A stretch of DNA of 64,000 nt from Neolentinus lepideus HHB14362 ss-1. Lineage: Eukaryota > Basidiomycota > Agaricomycetes > Gloeophyllales > Gloeophyllaceae. The stretch covers positions 62,001 through 126,000 of the forward strand of contig KV425563.1 in the NCBI GenBank assembly GCA_001632425.1, in the 5' to 3' direction. Under the pieces are notes generated by a model. That model was not told the origin of the DNA and did not search any database. It saw only the letters and a program-made list of their open reading frames with translations. Numbering within the stretch: position 1 is the first letter of the stretch; every line of letters starts with the position of its first letter. This document shows, one piece after another, positions 37,241 through 47,754 of the stretch. Both the position numbers and the translations under genes were made by a program.

Positions 37241-39390
37241 CTAAGCAACACGTTTGGGATCGTTGAAGAACTCCACGACCTCCCCGATGAGGACCCTGTC
37301 GGCCTCATGGAGTTGCCAGCATCGATTTAGTATGAAGTTCCAAACCTCGTCATCGAGTCCTCGGTTAACCACGTCTTCGTCAAGTAGTCGCGTCGGCCGA
37401 GTCCCCTTATCAACCACAAGTGCAGCAATACCCTTGTACCCCTTCCAATCTTTCTCGCGGTCGAAAAAGGGCCGTTGGTGGGTGAGAAGCTGGATGGAGG
37501 TTTGGTAAAAATATCGCACTGGATAAGGAGAAGCTACTAACCTCATAGACCGTCATCCCGAAGCCCCAGATGTCTGATGCCATGCTCAATTGCCAGTCAG
37601 TGATCGTTTCGGGGGCCTGCCACCGCATCGATTCAACGTCGACCAAGCTCATCGGTATAGAGGTCTGGCAATCGTCCAAAGGCTGTGATTGTGGTTAGAG
37701 AGTATGAGTTGTCCCAGAATGAGAAGATAACGTACCTTAGACAGAGCAAAGTCTGACAGAAGACCATTTCCGTCTGGACCGATGACGATACTGGCCTTCG
37801 TAAATCATAAGTATGCTGTCAGATAGGAGCAATAGTAGATTCCTCACCCCTCGGAAATCACCGTGAAAAATACGCAAGCTATGCAAGACAGACAAACCCC
37901 TAGCGGCATCGCGGAGCTGATCCGAATTAGCCCAGGAACGAAGGAACGTGCAGCGTGGAACGTACTATAGCGATGTGGTTAACATTGGGATATTTTTTTA
38001 CCCATTGGTCAGCAGTCCCGTTGGGATAATACGACGACACCAAATATCTGAAGAAGAGTTGAGCACTAGAACAATACAGATTCGTGAAGACGTACAGGTA
38101 TTTGTCCACAGGAGTTACCCAGAACCCATACATTGGTACAGTATATCGTCCTCGGTCTTGTTTCCACACTCTAAGCCAGACGGCCGCTTCTCGCCTGAAT
38201 CGCTACAAGTCCAAAGTCAGTGCTTATGATATCGCTTCCAAGCCTCCAGGTACTTACGTTTCGAGCGATGATTTCATCCTGCATCTCGTTACCTATTCTT
38301 TTGACGAGAACCTGTTGGCTCGACAGATATGTTCCCAGCTGATAGACATGCATTCGGCCTGTTTTTGGAGCCATGACCTCTGAGCCAAGAGTCAGCGCCA
38401 CCTCTCCGTGATCTAAGCTCATATCGGGCAGAAGCTCGCCCGCCTCCTCCAGAACAAGGTGCAGGTTCTTGGCGAGGACCTGCCGTCTTGGGTCGCTCTC
38501 GGAGTACAGCTTTAAGCCCTGTTGATACCATATGGATCAGCATCCATTCGTCGTGCGAAAGTACACAGCTCACTCACATCTTGCATCATGGACGCGACTT
38601 GCCGAACATCAGATCTCGTCTCCTGGACAATATCCATAACCATCCCTGTCCCCTCTTCGATTGAAGCGAGTTTTTCCATAATTTCCCTCGTGTCTTGCTC
38701 TTGCTGCTGTTTGAACTCTTCTTGCATCTGATGCATGTCCAGATTGAATACAAGCTACGAAATCATGAGATAATATCTTCGGGATACCACATATGACATA
38801 CATGGAACTTCTCAATGCAACTCAACACATCGGTGTGGCTTTGTTGTATGTCTTTGGTTATTGTGTCCTGCTGGATAAAGGCTTTGACCACGTTCAACGT
38901 CGCCCACCCCGTCATACGTCCCAGAACACCTGCTAAGACGCTTGATAAAAGTATCAGCAGACGTAAGCGGACAAAATAGCTCTATATGTACGTTCTGCTC
39001 GACGCGAAAGCTTGTCGAAGTCGACGGGACAACTTCTGCTGTTCGGCGGTCTCCAACGCTTTTTCAAGATCTCTACATCTGTCCACCAGCGCCGACACGG
39101 CCCGACTGGGGAGTGGTTAGGTTTCAGCGTTCGAAAGAGAAGCGCCACACATACCGGTTCGTGCTGACTTGCTGAGCTAGCTGGACGATTTGGTCTATGA
39201 CGGCCACCGCGGGAGCAGCGGCAGGAGTGACCTGGACGACCGTGTCCAGCATACCTTTGATGATGCTGTATGCGACACTCCAGTCCACTTGCTTGATTTC
39301 TATGGCAATGAGGACGAACATTCCAGCTGCTTTCTTGGCTGCTTTCTTCCCACCATCAGAGCATCTGCGAATCTGGCGGGGTATTGGCAT
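37241..39390 (-). CDS. MLKL-like protein C: N-terminal helical bundle plus kinase-like domain with DFA in place of DFG
   Basis: The most plausible start is the ATG at 39390 (MPIPRQIRRCSDGGKKAAKK); an in-frame ATG at 39561 would extend it. The N-terminal helices read AAPAVAVIDQIVQLAQQVST with NR, then AVSALVDRCRDLEKALETAE, equivalent to the bundles of genes A and B. The brace is a glutamine-rich coiled coil (MHQMQEEFKQQQEQDTREIM). The kinase-like domain has the beta-3 lysine (QQVLVKRI), REAAVWLRVWKQDRG, the catalytic loop HGDFRGAS (Asn replaced by Ser), DFA instead of DFG (LLSDFALSK), RWQAPE, SDIWGFGMTVYE and DDEVWNFILNRCW, ending at 37241. Loss of the metal-binding Asn and of the DFG glycine suggests a pseudokinase. 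Short introns throughout. Confidence 0.75.
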
Positions 39391-39892
39391 GATGTAGGAT
39401 GGTAGGCTCTTGGGTACGGCGAAGAGACGACAGTCAGGACCAGCTTTTATAAGGACAGTGGCGCATGGAAGAAGCGTGTCGTGTAGATGAATGCAGTCCA
39501 AGAGAAGAACAAAAGCAGTGTCCCGTTGATTATCGGTGGCCTCGTGTCTCTCATACTGCACAGCGGAATAGCCGTATTGCGACGTAGAATAGCCAATTCA
39601 GCAAAGGATCACTCAAAGAAGGGTACTCCTGCATACTTCGCAGCGGCGCTTGGTCCAAACATGTCCGTGCCGTCTCTGGCTCATGATCAGAAGCACTCAG
39701 CGCTCAGCGCTCAGCATCAGCCGATGCCGAAGTCTGCGATCATCGATGAAGTTACTGAGTCATACGCTACTAATGGATGTTACATACCCGACAACAGATA
39801 CCGTTACAAAACCCTTTTGTTTCTTCTACAGACAAGCAACACAACAGAGCGACGAGCTACTCGGGTGCCTTGCGTTGTTAAGACGTTGCATT
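39391..39892. other. Upstream region of kinase-like gene C
   Basis: A plus-strand frame (39487-39981) runs through it into the palindrome but has no domain and is not supported. It presumably holds the promoter of gene C. Confidence 0.4.
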
Positions 39893-40104
39893 CATCAGGA
39901 AAACGGCAATGTGTCTTACGGCCGGGACTTGGCTTAACCGGTCTTAAAAGTTCTTATTGTCATCTTTTACGTGTCTTTTAGGTACTTAGCGCCCACTTTA
40001 AGACGAGAATAAGACCTATTAAGCCAAGTCCGGTTCTTAAAGTTCTTAAAATTGCCGTAAGACCGCCGTAAGATCCCCAAAGACAATTGGCCGTTTTCCT
40101 GATG
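39893..40104 (+). mobile_element. 212-bp miniature inverted-repeat element, copy 1
   Basis: The ends are CATCAGGAAAACGGC and its complement GCCGTTTTCCTGATG. Inside are the inverted words acttggcttaa and ttaagccaagt and several repeats of cttaaaagttctta. It has no coding capacity. It is identical in inverted orientation to 40139-40350. Confidence 0.8.
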
Positions 40105-40138
40105 TTGTTCATGTGGGTGCCTAGGAGAATTCAAGGTC

Positions 40139-40350
40139 CATCAGGAAAACGGCCAATTGTCTTTGGGGATCTTACGGCGGTCTTACGGCAATTTTAAGAA
40201 CTTTAAGAACCGGACTTGGCTTAATAGGTCTTATTCTCGTCTTAAAGTGGGCGCTAAGTACCTAAAAGACACGTAAAAGATGACAATAAGAACTTTTAAG
40301 ACCGGTTAAGCCAAGTCCCGGCCGTAAGACACATTGCCGTTTTCCTGATG
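40139..40350 (-). mobile_element. 212-bp miniature inverted-repeat element, copy 2 (inverted)
   Basis: This is the exact reverse complement of 39893-40104 over all 212 bases as I read them. It is separated from copy 1 by a 34-bp spacer (40105-40138). Together the two form a 458-bp near-perfect palindrome. Confidence 0.85.
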
Positions 40351-41055
40351 CTTGTGGCGATCCATGAGCGGCATGTGAACACCGCGCCCACAAGAACACA
40401 CAAACTCAAACGTCGCCACTGCCAAATATTGCTGAGCGGCGAGGGTACTTGTCTGGAACCTGATGGATTATCGAGACGGTCCATACTCTGTTTCTCCGTG
40501 TCTGTCACTGGCAGGAAGCTCAATGGGCCTGGTGGATCGTACGCGATTGTTCAATTCTTCTTCGTCGACAGTCTGCAGAGGAAACCCTCGTCGTCCTGAT
40601 ACATTCAGCACACGCCCAAATCAGTTGTCTAACGGGAAATGTATGCTCCAAGCACTACTACTAGAGTGGAGCCAATGCCAGTGCGAAATTCTAGTGACTT
40701 CCGTCGTTGTCTGTCTCACCTATTGATTATTTCTCGATGCTCCGAATCCTATGCGCCTGTGCATCGTATCGTCAGTTTGAAGCCTTCATCAAGAAAATGT
40801 TAGTCGAGTTCTCACAGTACGAAAACTTGCTTTTAGGGGCTGCAAATACTGATCTCGGGCAGGATCAGAAATCTGGTCCACTCGGCCTGCCGTAAAACGC
40901 GCAGAGATTTTCCTGCTGAGTCAGGTAATTCCAGGACGCTGTGTAACTCGCTCGAGAACGTCGGCCGTCTGTTCGAGGGACATATGGGTGGGATTCAGTT
41001 GAACGTTGGAATACTCGGGGTCTGAGCTAAAATCGGTGGCCATCCCTTGTGCGCT
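40351..41055. other. Intergenic, nothing recognised
   Basis: Small frames near 40460-40890 have no family motif. The last part contains the 5' target site of the LINE insertion. Confidence 0.4.
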
Positions 41056-41072
41056 GAGAATCCAGATACTAT

Positions 41073-42446
41073 CTACGCATCTTCACGAGTGGTGACCCCC
41101 ACAACGATGCTGCCCATGAGAAAGATGGCTATGACCCCGACCATCTAGTGACGATCGCCACGGATGGCTCCTGCTTGCACACCGGCACGGCAAAGGCTGT
41201 TGCCGGCGCTGGTGGCTTTGCCAGTCCTGAACACCCGGCGAACTTCTCGCTGCGACTGCCCATGACGCTCACGCAGTCTAACCAGTGTGCTGAGCTACTT
41301 GCCCTGCACCAAGCAGCTTCCTTCGACCCTCCTGACACCCAGCTGTTCATCGAAACTGACTCCCGTTATGCTATGAATGCGGTCTCGAAACACTTACACC
41401 GACATGAGGATGAGGGCTTCATAGGAGCCTCAAATGGGACACTGATCCGGGACACTGTAGCCAGGCTCCGCGCGCGAGAGCTCCCCACATATCTTAAATG
41501 GGTTAAAGGCCATGCCGGCCACGAACGGAATGAGCGCGCGGACCAGGCCGCTGGGGCGGGGGCTGCTCTTCAAGCACCCTCCACCGTCGACACCCAACCA
41601 GCTTCATGGCTGCGGGTAAGCGGAGCACGGGTCACCGCGATCACGCAAGCCCTCGCATACCGGGCAATACACCAGCGAAAGCTGGAGAAGTACACCTCTC
41701 GTGCGAGAACGGCTACGAATATCGAGCTCGCCCAGGATGCTGCTGAGGAAGCATTTGGATACCGCCCGTCTGAGGGACAGATATGGCGCTCACAGCGGTC
41801 GAAGGACGTCTCGCGGGAGGCGCGTTGCTTCCTATGGATGGCGACCCATGATGCATATATGATCGGGGAGAAGTGGCTTCGCCCCTCGGTCTCAGTGGAG
41901 AAGCAGGCCCGTGCCCTATGTCCTTCCTGTGGTGTCCTAGAAACTCTCGCCCACATCCTCATGGCCTGTGATTCTCCTGGCCAGCGGGAGATCTGGGACC
42001 TTGTATGAACCCTGTGGCTCAAGAAGAACTGCACCTGGTACGACCCATCCTTTGGACTCTTACTTGCCTGCTGCAATGGACAGTTTAAAAGCACCTCGGG
42101 CCACCTCAGATTTGGAGATGCCCGTCTGTATTGTATCCTCATTACTGAGTCTATGCATATGATTTGGAAGCTACGTTGCGAACGCGTGATACAAAACGAG
42201 GGGGCCCCTTTTGACCCTGCAGCAGTTCGGAACCGCTGGATTGCAGCTATGAACCGGAAGGTTAACCTCGACTGCCTCATGACAAACACCAAGAGATACA
42301 AGAAGAGGGCCACGCCGCCTGCGCGGGTTACTGCCATGTGGGCGAATGTCCTACATGATGAGGACAACCTCCCCCCGAATTGGGCGAGGAGAGGTGGAGT
42401 TTTAGTGGGTATAACCCGGGACCAGGTAGCGCGAGGGGTTGGGTAA
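41073..42446 (+). pseudogene. LINE ORF2 fragment: RNase H domain and C-terminal zinc knuckle, one in-frame stop
   Basis: The frame is open from the truncation point. The RNase H acidic residues are all present: ATDGSC, QCAELLAL, ETDSRYAM and NERADQAA. It continues to a knuckle-like CPSCGVLETLAHILMAC. A TGA at 42006 interrupts the frame, and the same frame then continues with TLWLKKNCTWYDPSFGLLLA to RGGVLVGITRDQVARGVG and a stop at 42446. Endonuclease and reverse transcriptase are missing. A 335-codon minus-strand frame is its antisense shadow. Confidence 0.85.
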
Positions 42447-42664
42447 GTAAGGGGGTGAGTATGGGGATGTTGCGCTGCTCGGTATTTTTCGGTCCTGGTT
42501 GAGCCCCACACTTGGTACATCTCGTTCGTGCGTAATTGCATTTCTCTGCGGTGAATTACACCTGGTCTTGCAACCAAATCCCAGCGGGTCCTGATGGGTG
42601 CCTACGTCGCCTATGAAGGACTGACCGCCCACCGGGCCGGTCAACGCTCCACCAAAAAAAAAAA
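41073..42664 (+). mobile_element. 5'-truncated LINE (Tad1-like non-LTR retrotransposon) with poly(A) tail and target-site duplication
   Basis: The insert begins in the middle of ORF2 at 41073 and ends with 11 A residues (42654-42664). It is flanked by a 17-bp direct repeat beginning gagaatcc (41056-41072 and 42665-42681) that matches at 16 of 17 positions. Only the RNase H and C-terminal part of ORF2 survives. This is the normal outcome of incomplete target-primed reverse transcription. Confidence 0.88.
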
Positions 42665-42933
42665 GAGAATCCCGATACTATGTCATGAGTCGCGTCACAC
42701 AATCTGTTACACGGTGCGGTATAGCCTCAACATCTTGCCCGATGCACTCGTGACCGACTAGTCTCAACTGGCATCAGCATGGGGCCATCCTATGGCGAAT
42801 GATCCAACACGGGGCACTTCTGTCGTTGTTACCGACCGGCGCGCCACGGAGGCTTAGCAGCTATAATAATCGACTGGACTGTGGGGCGGAAATCGCATAT
42901 ACTCGTCGCGCCTACGTTCCCTTGACCCACAAC

Positions 42934-43771
42934 ATGCCTGGTACTGGACGCGTCGCAGGCAAGGTCGTCTTAATCACTGGAGCGGGCGCTGGTATCGGTC
43001 TCGCCGCCACGAAGCGGTTCCTGGTGGAAGGCGCAAAGGTCGTGGCTACCGATATCAACTTATCGAAAGCTCAAGAAGACTCGGAGCTTGTTAAAGACGA
43101 CTTCAAGGAGGCGATAGTTTTCATCCAGGGCGACGTCACCAAGGAGGAGGATGTGAAAGCTGGATGTCAACTGGCACTGGATAAGTGGGGGAGGCTTGAT
43201 GCTGCACTATTGAACGCAGGGTTAGGACACCCGACGCAGCCCTGGTTGTCGACGGACGTAGGCCTATTAGATAAGATGCTTGCGATCAATGTCAGGGGAC
43301 GTGAGTCAGCATTATTAACGTCCTCACTGAGAGGCCATGGTGTTCACGATATCTCGCACAGCATGGCTGGGCGTCAAGCATTCTGTCGCCGCGATGCTCG
43401 CATCGCCTCACAAAGGCAAAGGGGGCTCTATTGTCCTAACAGCCTCAGTTGCATCCCTCTACGGCGAGCCCGAGTTCTCGCCTTACAATGCTTCGAAGTG
43501 GGCTGTCCGCGGGCTGGGCCTGACGGGCGCCCAGGAGTTCGGAAAGTACGGCATCCGGGTGAACACCATCCAGCCAGGCGCGACAAGGACGCAGCTTTAT
43601 AAGGACTCGTTTCCTGAGGAAGTTAAGCAGACAATAATGAAGAATACCGCGCTGGGAAGGGTTGCGGAACCCGAGGAAATCGCGAATGTGATGTTGTTTT
43701 TGGCCAGTGACGAGTCCAGCTTCATGACGGGGTCGACTGTTGCGGTGCATGCCGGGCAGCAGCCAACTTAG
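42934..43771 (+). CDS. Short-chain dehydrogenase/reductase (SDR), intact
   Basis: Two exons (42934-43300 and 43362-43771) joined across a 61-bp intron give 258 residues, a usual length for a classical SDR. Motifs: the NAD(P)-binding TGAGAGIG at residues about 13-20, GDVTKEEDVKAG, LLNAGLG (NAG), the serine region SIVLTASVASLYG and the catalytic YNASK. C-terminal VNTIQPGATRTQLY and the end VAVHAGQQPT follow. An Asp after beta-2 (VATDIN) suggests NAD(H) preference, which is inference. The start at 42934 (MPGTGRVAGK) matches the paralogous pseudogene at 31048. An earlier in-frame ATG at 42799 would add 45 residues without family similarity. The substrate cannot be told. Confidence 0.88.
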
Positions 43772-44166
43772 GATGGAGGGAATAGGGGGAGTAAAATGTA
43801 TGTAATGTAATGGAATGTGTGGTCATGTATGATCGATTGGAAAGTATCTGCGATGAATTTCTTTTTCGATCTGAACGCCACCCCACCGCATGAACATGTG
43901 CAAACATCATTAAATAATTCTTCCAACTCGGATTCTGTCATGTCCCTCATCGACTGGACCCTAGTTGCTTAAATTCATCACTGAGCACATCAGAGGCACT
44001 GCAATTATTGTGTCGCATACGCATCTGGGAAGTTGACAATCTGTTGCTTTCTCCTGCGATGCGTAAGACTGGCGACTCTCTCGACAGTGCGTATTCGTGA
44101 ACGACAGTCTCCGAAGGTCTTGCTCTCAGGATGTGTTATCTAACTAAACTGCCGTATTTATTATCT
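43772..44166. other. Intergenic, nothing recognised
   Basis: This is the 3' flank of the SDR gene and the leader of the IMPACT-family gene. Confidence 0.4.
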
Positions 44167-44795
44167 ATGTCAAGACGTGCATGCGCTGTCCGGCTGTCAG
44201 TGGTAGCGTTGGGCTCGAGACAGCGAAGTTCCACAGCGCTGGAGGAACTTGAAGGGCAAGACTTGTTGAAAAATTCTGGTACGCTCTCTCGTTCTCAGTC
44301 GCACTGAACAGCTCTCCTGAACAATTTCTAACAACGCTGCCATGAACAGAATGGCCATTTCCGATATCGTCCTCTGACTCTATCACCGATCGCAAATCCG
44401 TCTTCGAAGGCCATGCTTCTCACCTCCCGTCCATTTCCCACCTCCCTGCTTTCCTAGGTCACATCACTTCATCGAAGCGAGCGAAGAAGGCGACCCATAG
44501 AATGTATGCCTATCGTACTTCTGGATCGAATTTCTCCACGGTCTCGACGCCATCTAGCGGTGCGTTTTTGAGCGGACAAGAGGACGACGGCGAAGGTGGA
44601 AGCGGCGAGCGTCTTTCTAGGCTGCTGGAGCTTAATGACTGTAAAAATGTGGTCGTCGTAGTGTTCCGCTGGTACGGAGGGGTGAAGCTCGGTAGTGACA
44701 GGTGGAAGAGAACTAGTGAAGCTGGAAAGGAGGCGCTTGCGAGGGGCGGCTTCATGAAAGAAAAGGGAAACAAATCGGGAAAGAAGAAGAAATGA
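44167..44795 (+). CDS. IMPACT/YigZ (UPF0029) family protein
   Basis: Two exons (44167-44278 and 44350-44795) with a 71-bp intron give 185 residues. The first exon reads MSRRACAVRLSVVALGS, which could be a mitochondrial presequence, and continues through LEELEGQDLLKNSEWPFPIS. The IMPACT domain follows: SITDRKSVFEGHASHLPSI, a basic helix SSKRAKKATHRMYAYRT, and an acidic loop GQEDDGEGGSGERLSRLLEL. Then comes the diagnostic VVVFRWYGGVKLGSDRWK with ALARGGF. No RWD domain is present, so it resembles the stand-alone yeast member (YDL177C type) rather than Yih1. The exact role is unknown. The start is chosen because the splice joint is in frame and restores a full domain. Confidence 0.82.
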
Positions 44796-45241
44796 CCTTT
44801 GGGCAGCTCATTTCTGGTTTTGTGACCACTGGAGAGAAGACTTATGTTACGGCGATCATACCTGGGAGCCGACCAAGCGGCGCCAAACCGGTGTGACTGC
44901 AGCTCCATTGCATCCATCATCATGTTCTCTGGTGATTACGTATGAGCCCCTGCCAACATCTATGGCTATGCTTGGAACTTCGTGTAAGCCCTATTCAGAC
45001 ATGCCCACTTGTGCATAATCCAAATTACTATGTTTGCGGATGGTCCGGGTCTACTATTGGCTTCAAATAGGGGCATGCCTTTTGTAATGTCATCAGGAAA
45101 TCAGTAGAGATCATCATGGGGGAGCGCAATAATTGTTTGGTCGGCAGGTACGTGGGCCCGACGTTGGACTTCGCTTCTATTCGCGTCCGGTCTGTGGCTA
45201 TCGGTGCCGACCTTCATACAAGTCTACATTGATCTAGCCTT
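44796..45241. other. Intergenic, nothing recognised
   Basis: No family motif was seen. It precedes the first unit of the toxin-gene duplication. Confidence 0.4.
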
Positions 45242-45728
45242 CTGTGCAGGGCTGAAATGACTGAATAAGCCAGGGACTTTTGTATATCGGCAGTCGGCAG
45301 TCTCAATATTCCGTGGACTGCAGTGAAATCTATGAAAGGACGAACCGGTCATGCGGCACAGCGTATGTGGTGTACCTTGTATTAAATCGTCACATATACT
45401 TTATACTGACCGCCCAATGGCAGGTACTCGTAATGCGAAACGCCACCGTGCTGCCAATCATTGCAGTTACGCGACATTGTTCGGGTAGAATTACACCGCA
45501 GTTCCTCCGCAAATGCCGTGATGACTACAAGACGTAGACGGTAGTGTGCTTACGTCTGGTGGGCCTTTGACTACTGGCACCTTCAGTGTAGACGTCTTTC
45601 CGTGAATCACCTGGGACATGGGCCCACTTCCATTCGACGGCGTCCTACGCAGACATCTCTCAGGCTGTCACTAGACTAGGGAGCTTTCTGTGAGTACATT
45701 GCATCACCTGTGGCATTGTCTCGATGCC

Positions 45729-45735
45729 TATATAA
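45729..45735 (+). promoter_or_regulatory. TATA box of Cyt-like gene 1
   Basis: TATATAA lies 88 bp before the start codon, in the context gatgcctatataagcgcgg. The same context is conserved in the second duplication unit, which supports it as the core promoter. Confidence 0.7.
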
Positions 45736-45816
45736 GCGCGGTAGTATCGTCCAACCTTCTTACCACCACCACATCTCGTCTATTTCCTGCTTTCTGCAAA
45801 GCAATCAGTCTTCATC

Positions 45817-46563
45817 ATGTCTACACCTATTGCCATTTCCAATGGTCGTGGATTCCTATGCATCATCTCTGAAAAGGTTGGTTCATGGGTGTATATTACA
45901 CCGCGGCTGTTTGTGACGAGCTTTTGTAGCTGCCGGAGGACCTCATACCCACCAGCATCCAAGTCTTGAAGTTTTGTGATATTTACGTCAAGACACACGA
46001 AGACCCGGCACAGAAGTATTTTGACTGGGCAGAATACCTCAAAGCTGTGAACGGCTACAATGGTAGGTCGCTCCGCGTCAGCCTTCACTTATCCTTCCAT
46101 GACCTCTGGCATGACAGGTGATGAACTAGCCCTCGAAAAATACAAGACCACTGTCATCAACCAGTCTGAAGCGACTGTGGCGACTATGGTTGAAAAGATT
46201 GTCACCGACTTGAAGGACACCCTCGGCATCTCGATGAGCGAGAGTGAGATCGCCATGCTCAAGGCCAACATCGAGAGGACGTTCACGAACCTGAAGATGG
46301 TTAAAGAATACGGTTGGGCGGACTTCTCCAAGTCTGCCCACCGGAGTTCATCCTGGGAGTATCGCATGCTGGTGGTCTTCCCGAACCCGGACTTGCAGAA
46401 CTATTTCTATAGCGCAGTCACGACGATCAAGCTTGAGGCGGACATACAAGAGGAGTCGGTATGGTGGGGACTCTCGAGCAGCACATCAAAGAATTTCTCA
46501 GCTCACATTGACACGGCGGAGCTCGTCGTCAAGAAGGGCTTCAGAGCCCCGACCAGCGCATAG
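45817..46563 (+). CDS. Cyt-like (volvatoxin-type) pore-forming protein, intact copy 1
   Basis: Three exons (45817-45876, 45930-46062, 46119 or 46118-46563) give 212 residues. There is no signal peptide. The C-terminal two thirds carry the features of Cyt-type delta-endotoxins: an amphipathic helix pair (INQSEATVATMVEKIV), the segment TFTNLKMVKEYGWADFSKS, and a following beta-rich stretch with FPNPDLQNYFYSAVTTIKLE and WWGLSSSTSKNFSAHID. Known: this family, found in bacteria and in mushrooms such as Volvariella, forms pores in membranes after oligomerising. Cytotoxicity here is inferred only. A TATA box lies 88 bp upstream. A frameshifted tandem copy follows at 47755, and a more distant intact copy lies at 52171. 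Confidence 0.78.
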
Positions 46564-46848
46564 GTGAGCTATGCCCGCTTCTTTCGTATGTAAAGAATCC
46601 TGATTTAACGTCATGTTTCAGACCGCTGTCGACGAAGGAATGGCTGTCATGTAATTCTACTCTTGTCGCAGTACAGTACTAGCTGCAAATTTGCTTACTT
46701 CTGCGACGAGTCAGACATTAATGCCAATTGATTTTGGACTAAAGTAGTATTCTCTGCTCGCCTCTCAGACTCGAATGCTGGCGATTCTGGATAGGGCAAC
46801 GACGATCAGTACCGCAGGCTGCTTGACGCCTCCAGAGACCGTTGGTGA

Positions 46849-47195
46849 ATGCTCGGTTAGGTGGAAACTCGACATGTCCGAAGAAATCCGATCTGTACCC
46901 TCTCGCACGGTGGACGACAAGTTCCAGCACTGAATTCCTGGATGGTGTCGACAATATATCTCGTGCATACGGGTGAATATAGATACAGAGAGTAGTTCAA
47001 ACAAGCTGGTCCTGTCTAACCAAGCGTTAACAGGACCACTACATTGACCATGATCGCGTCCTAAGGAGCTTTAAGTATGTTACTGTCTTACCTGTAACCT
47101 GATGCATTTGTGGCGTGGCGATTGCTTAGAGATACCCGAAGTGATCCCTGCGGATGAGCCAAGGACTCAGAATCAGAGGCGAGAAGCCGCTAGCA
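46849..47195. other. Spacer between the two duplication units
   Basis: No gene is seen. The start of the spacer (46858-46945) shares a diverged fragment with 50965-51070. Confidence 0.5.
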
Positions 47196-47674
47196 TGTGC
47201 AGGGCTGAGATGACTGGATGAGCCAGGGACTTTTGTATGTCGGCAGTCGACAGTCTTACATATTCCGTGGACTGCAGTGAAATCAATGGAAGGACGAACC
47301 GGTCATGTGGCACAGCGTATGTGGTGTACTTTGTATTCAATCGCCACATATACTTTATATTAACTGTCCAATGGCAGATACTCATAATGCAAAATGCCAC
47401 CATGCTGCTAATTATTGCAGTTATGCGACATTGTTCGGGTAGAACTACACCGCATCTCCGCAGATGCCGGGATGACTGCAAGACGTAGACGGTAGTGTGC
47501 TTACGTCTAGTAGGCCTTTTGCCACTCACACCCCTGGTGTAGACGTCTTTCAGTGGATCACATGGGACATAGACTCACTTCCATTCGACAGCGTTCTACG
47601 CAGACATCTCTCAGACTGACATTGGAATGGGGAGGTGAGTAAATTACATCACCTGTGGCATTGTCTCGATGCCT

Positions 47675-47681
47675 ATATAAG
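47675..47681 (+). promoter_or_regulatory. TATA box of the second Cyt-like copy
   Basis: TATATAA lies 80 bp before the start codon in the same context as in unit 1. Confidence 0.65.
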
Positions 47682-47754
47682 CGCGGTAGTATCGTCCCAC
47701 CTTCTGACCACCGTCGTCTATTCTCTGGTTTCTGCAAAGTAATCAGTCTTCATC

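Larger units (their letters stand above)
45242..46848 (+). repeat. Tandem duplication unit 1 (Cyt-like gene with flanks)
   Basis: This 1.6 kb segment matches 47196-48778 with many substitutions and small indels. It covers the upstream region from tgtgcagggctga, the whole gene, and about 285 bp of 3' flank to gcaggctgcttgac. Start-to-start distance is about 1.95 kb. Confidence 0.85.

Noticed and set aside
39487..39981. 164-codon plus-strand frame with a hydrophobic stretch, upstream of kinase gene C
   Set aside because: It runs into the miniature inverted-repeat element, has no domain, and lies antisense to the possible 5' extension of gene C.
41570..42577. 335-codon open frame on the minus strand
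   Set aside because: It is antisense to the LINE ORF2 fragment, whose RNase H motifs and poly(A) tail fix the coding strand as plus.
44502..44795. Single-exon 97-residue gene starting at 44502
   Set aside because: The IMPACT domain continues upstream in frame to an intron at 44279-44349 and a first exon at 44167.
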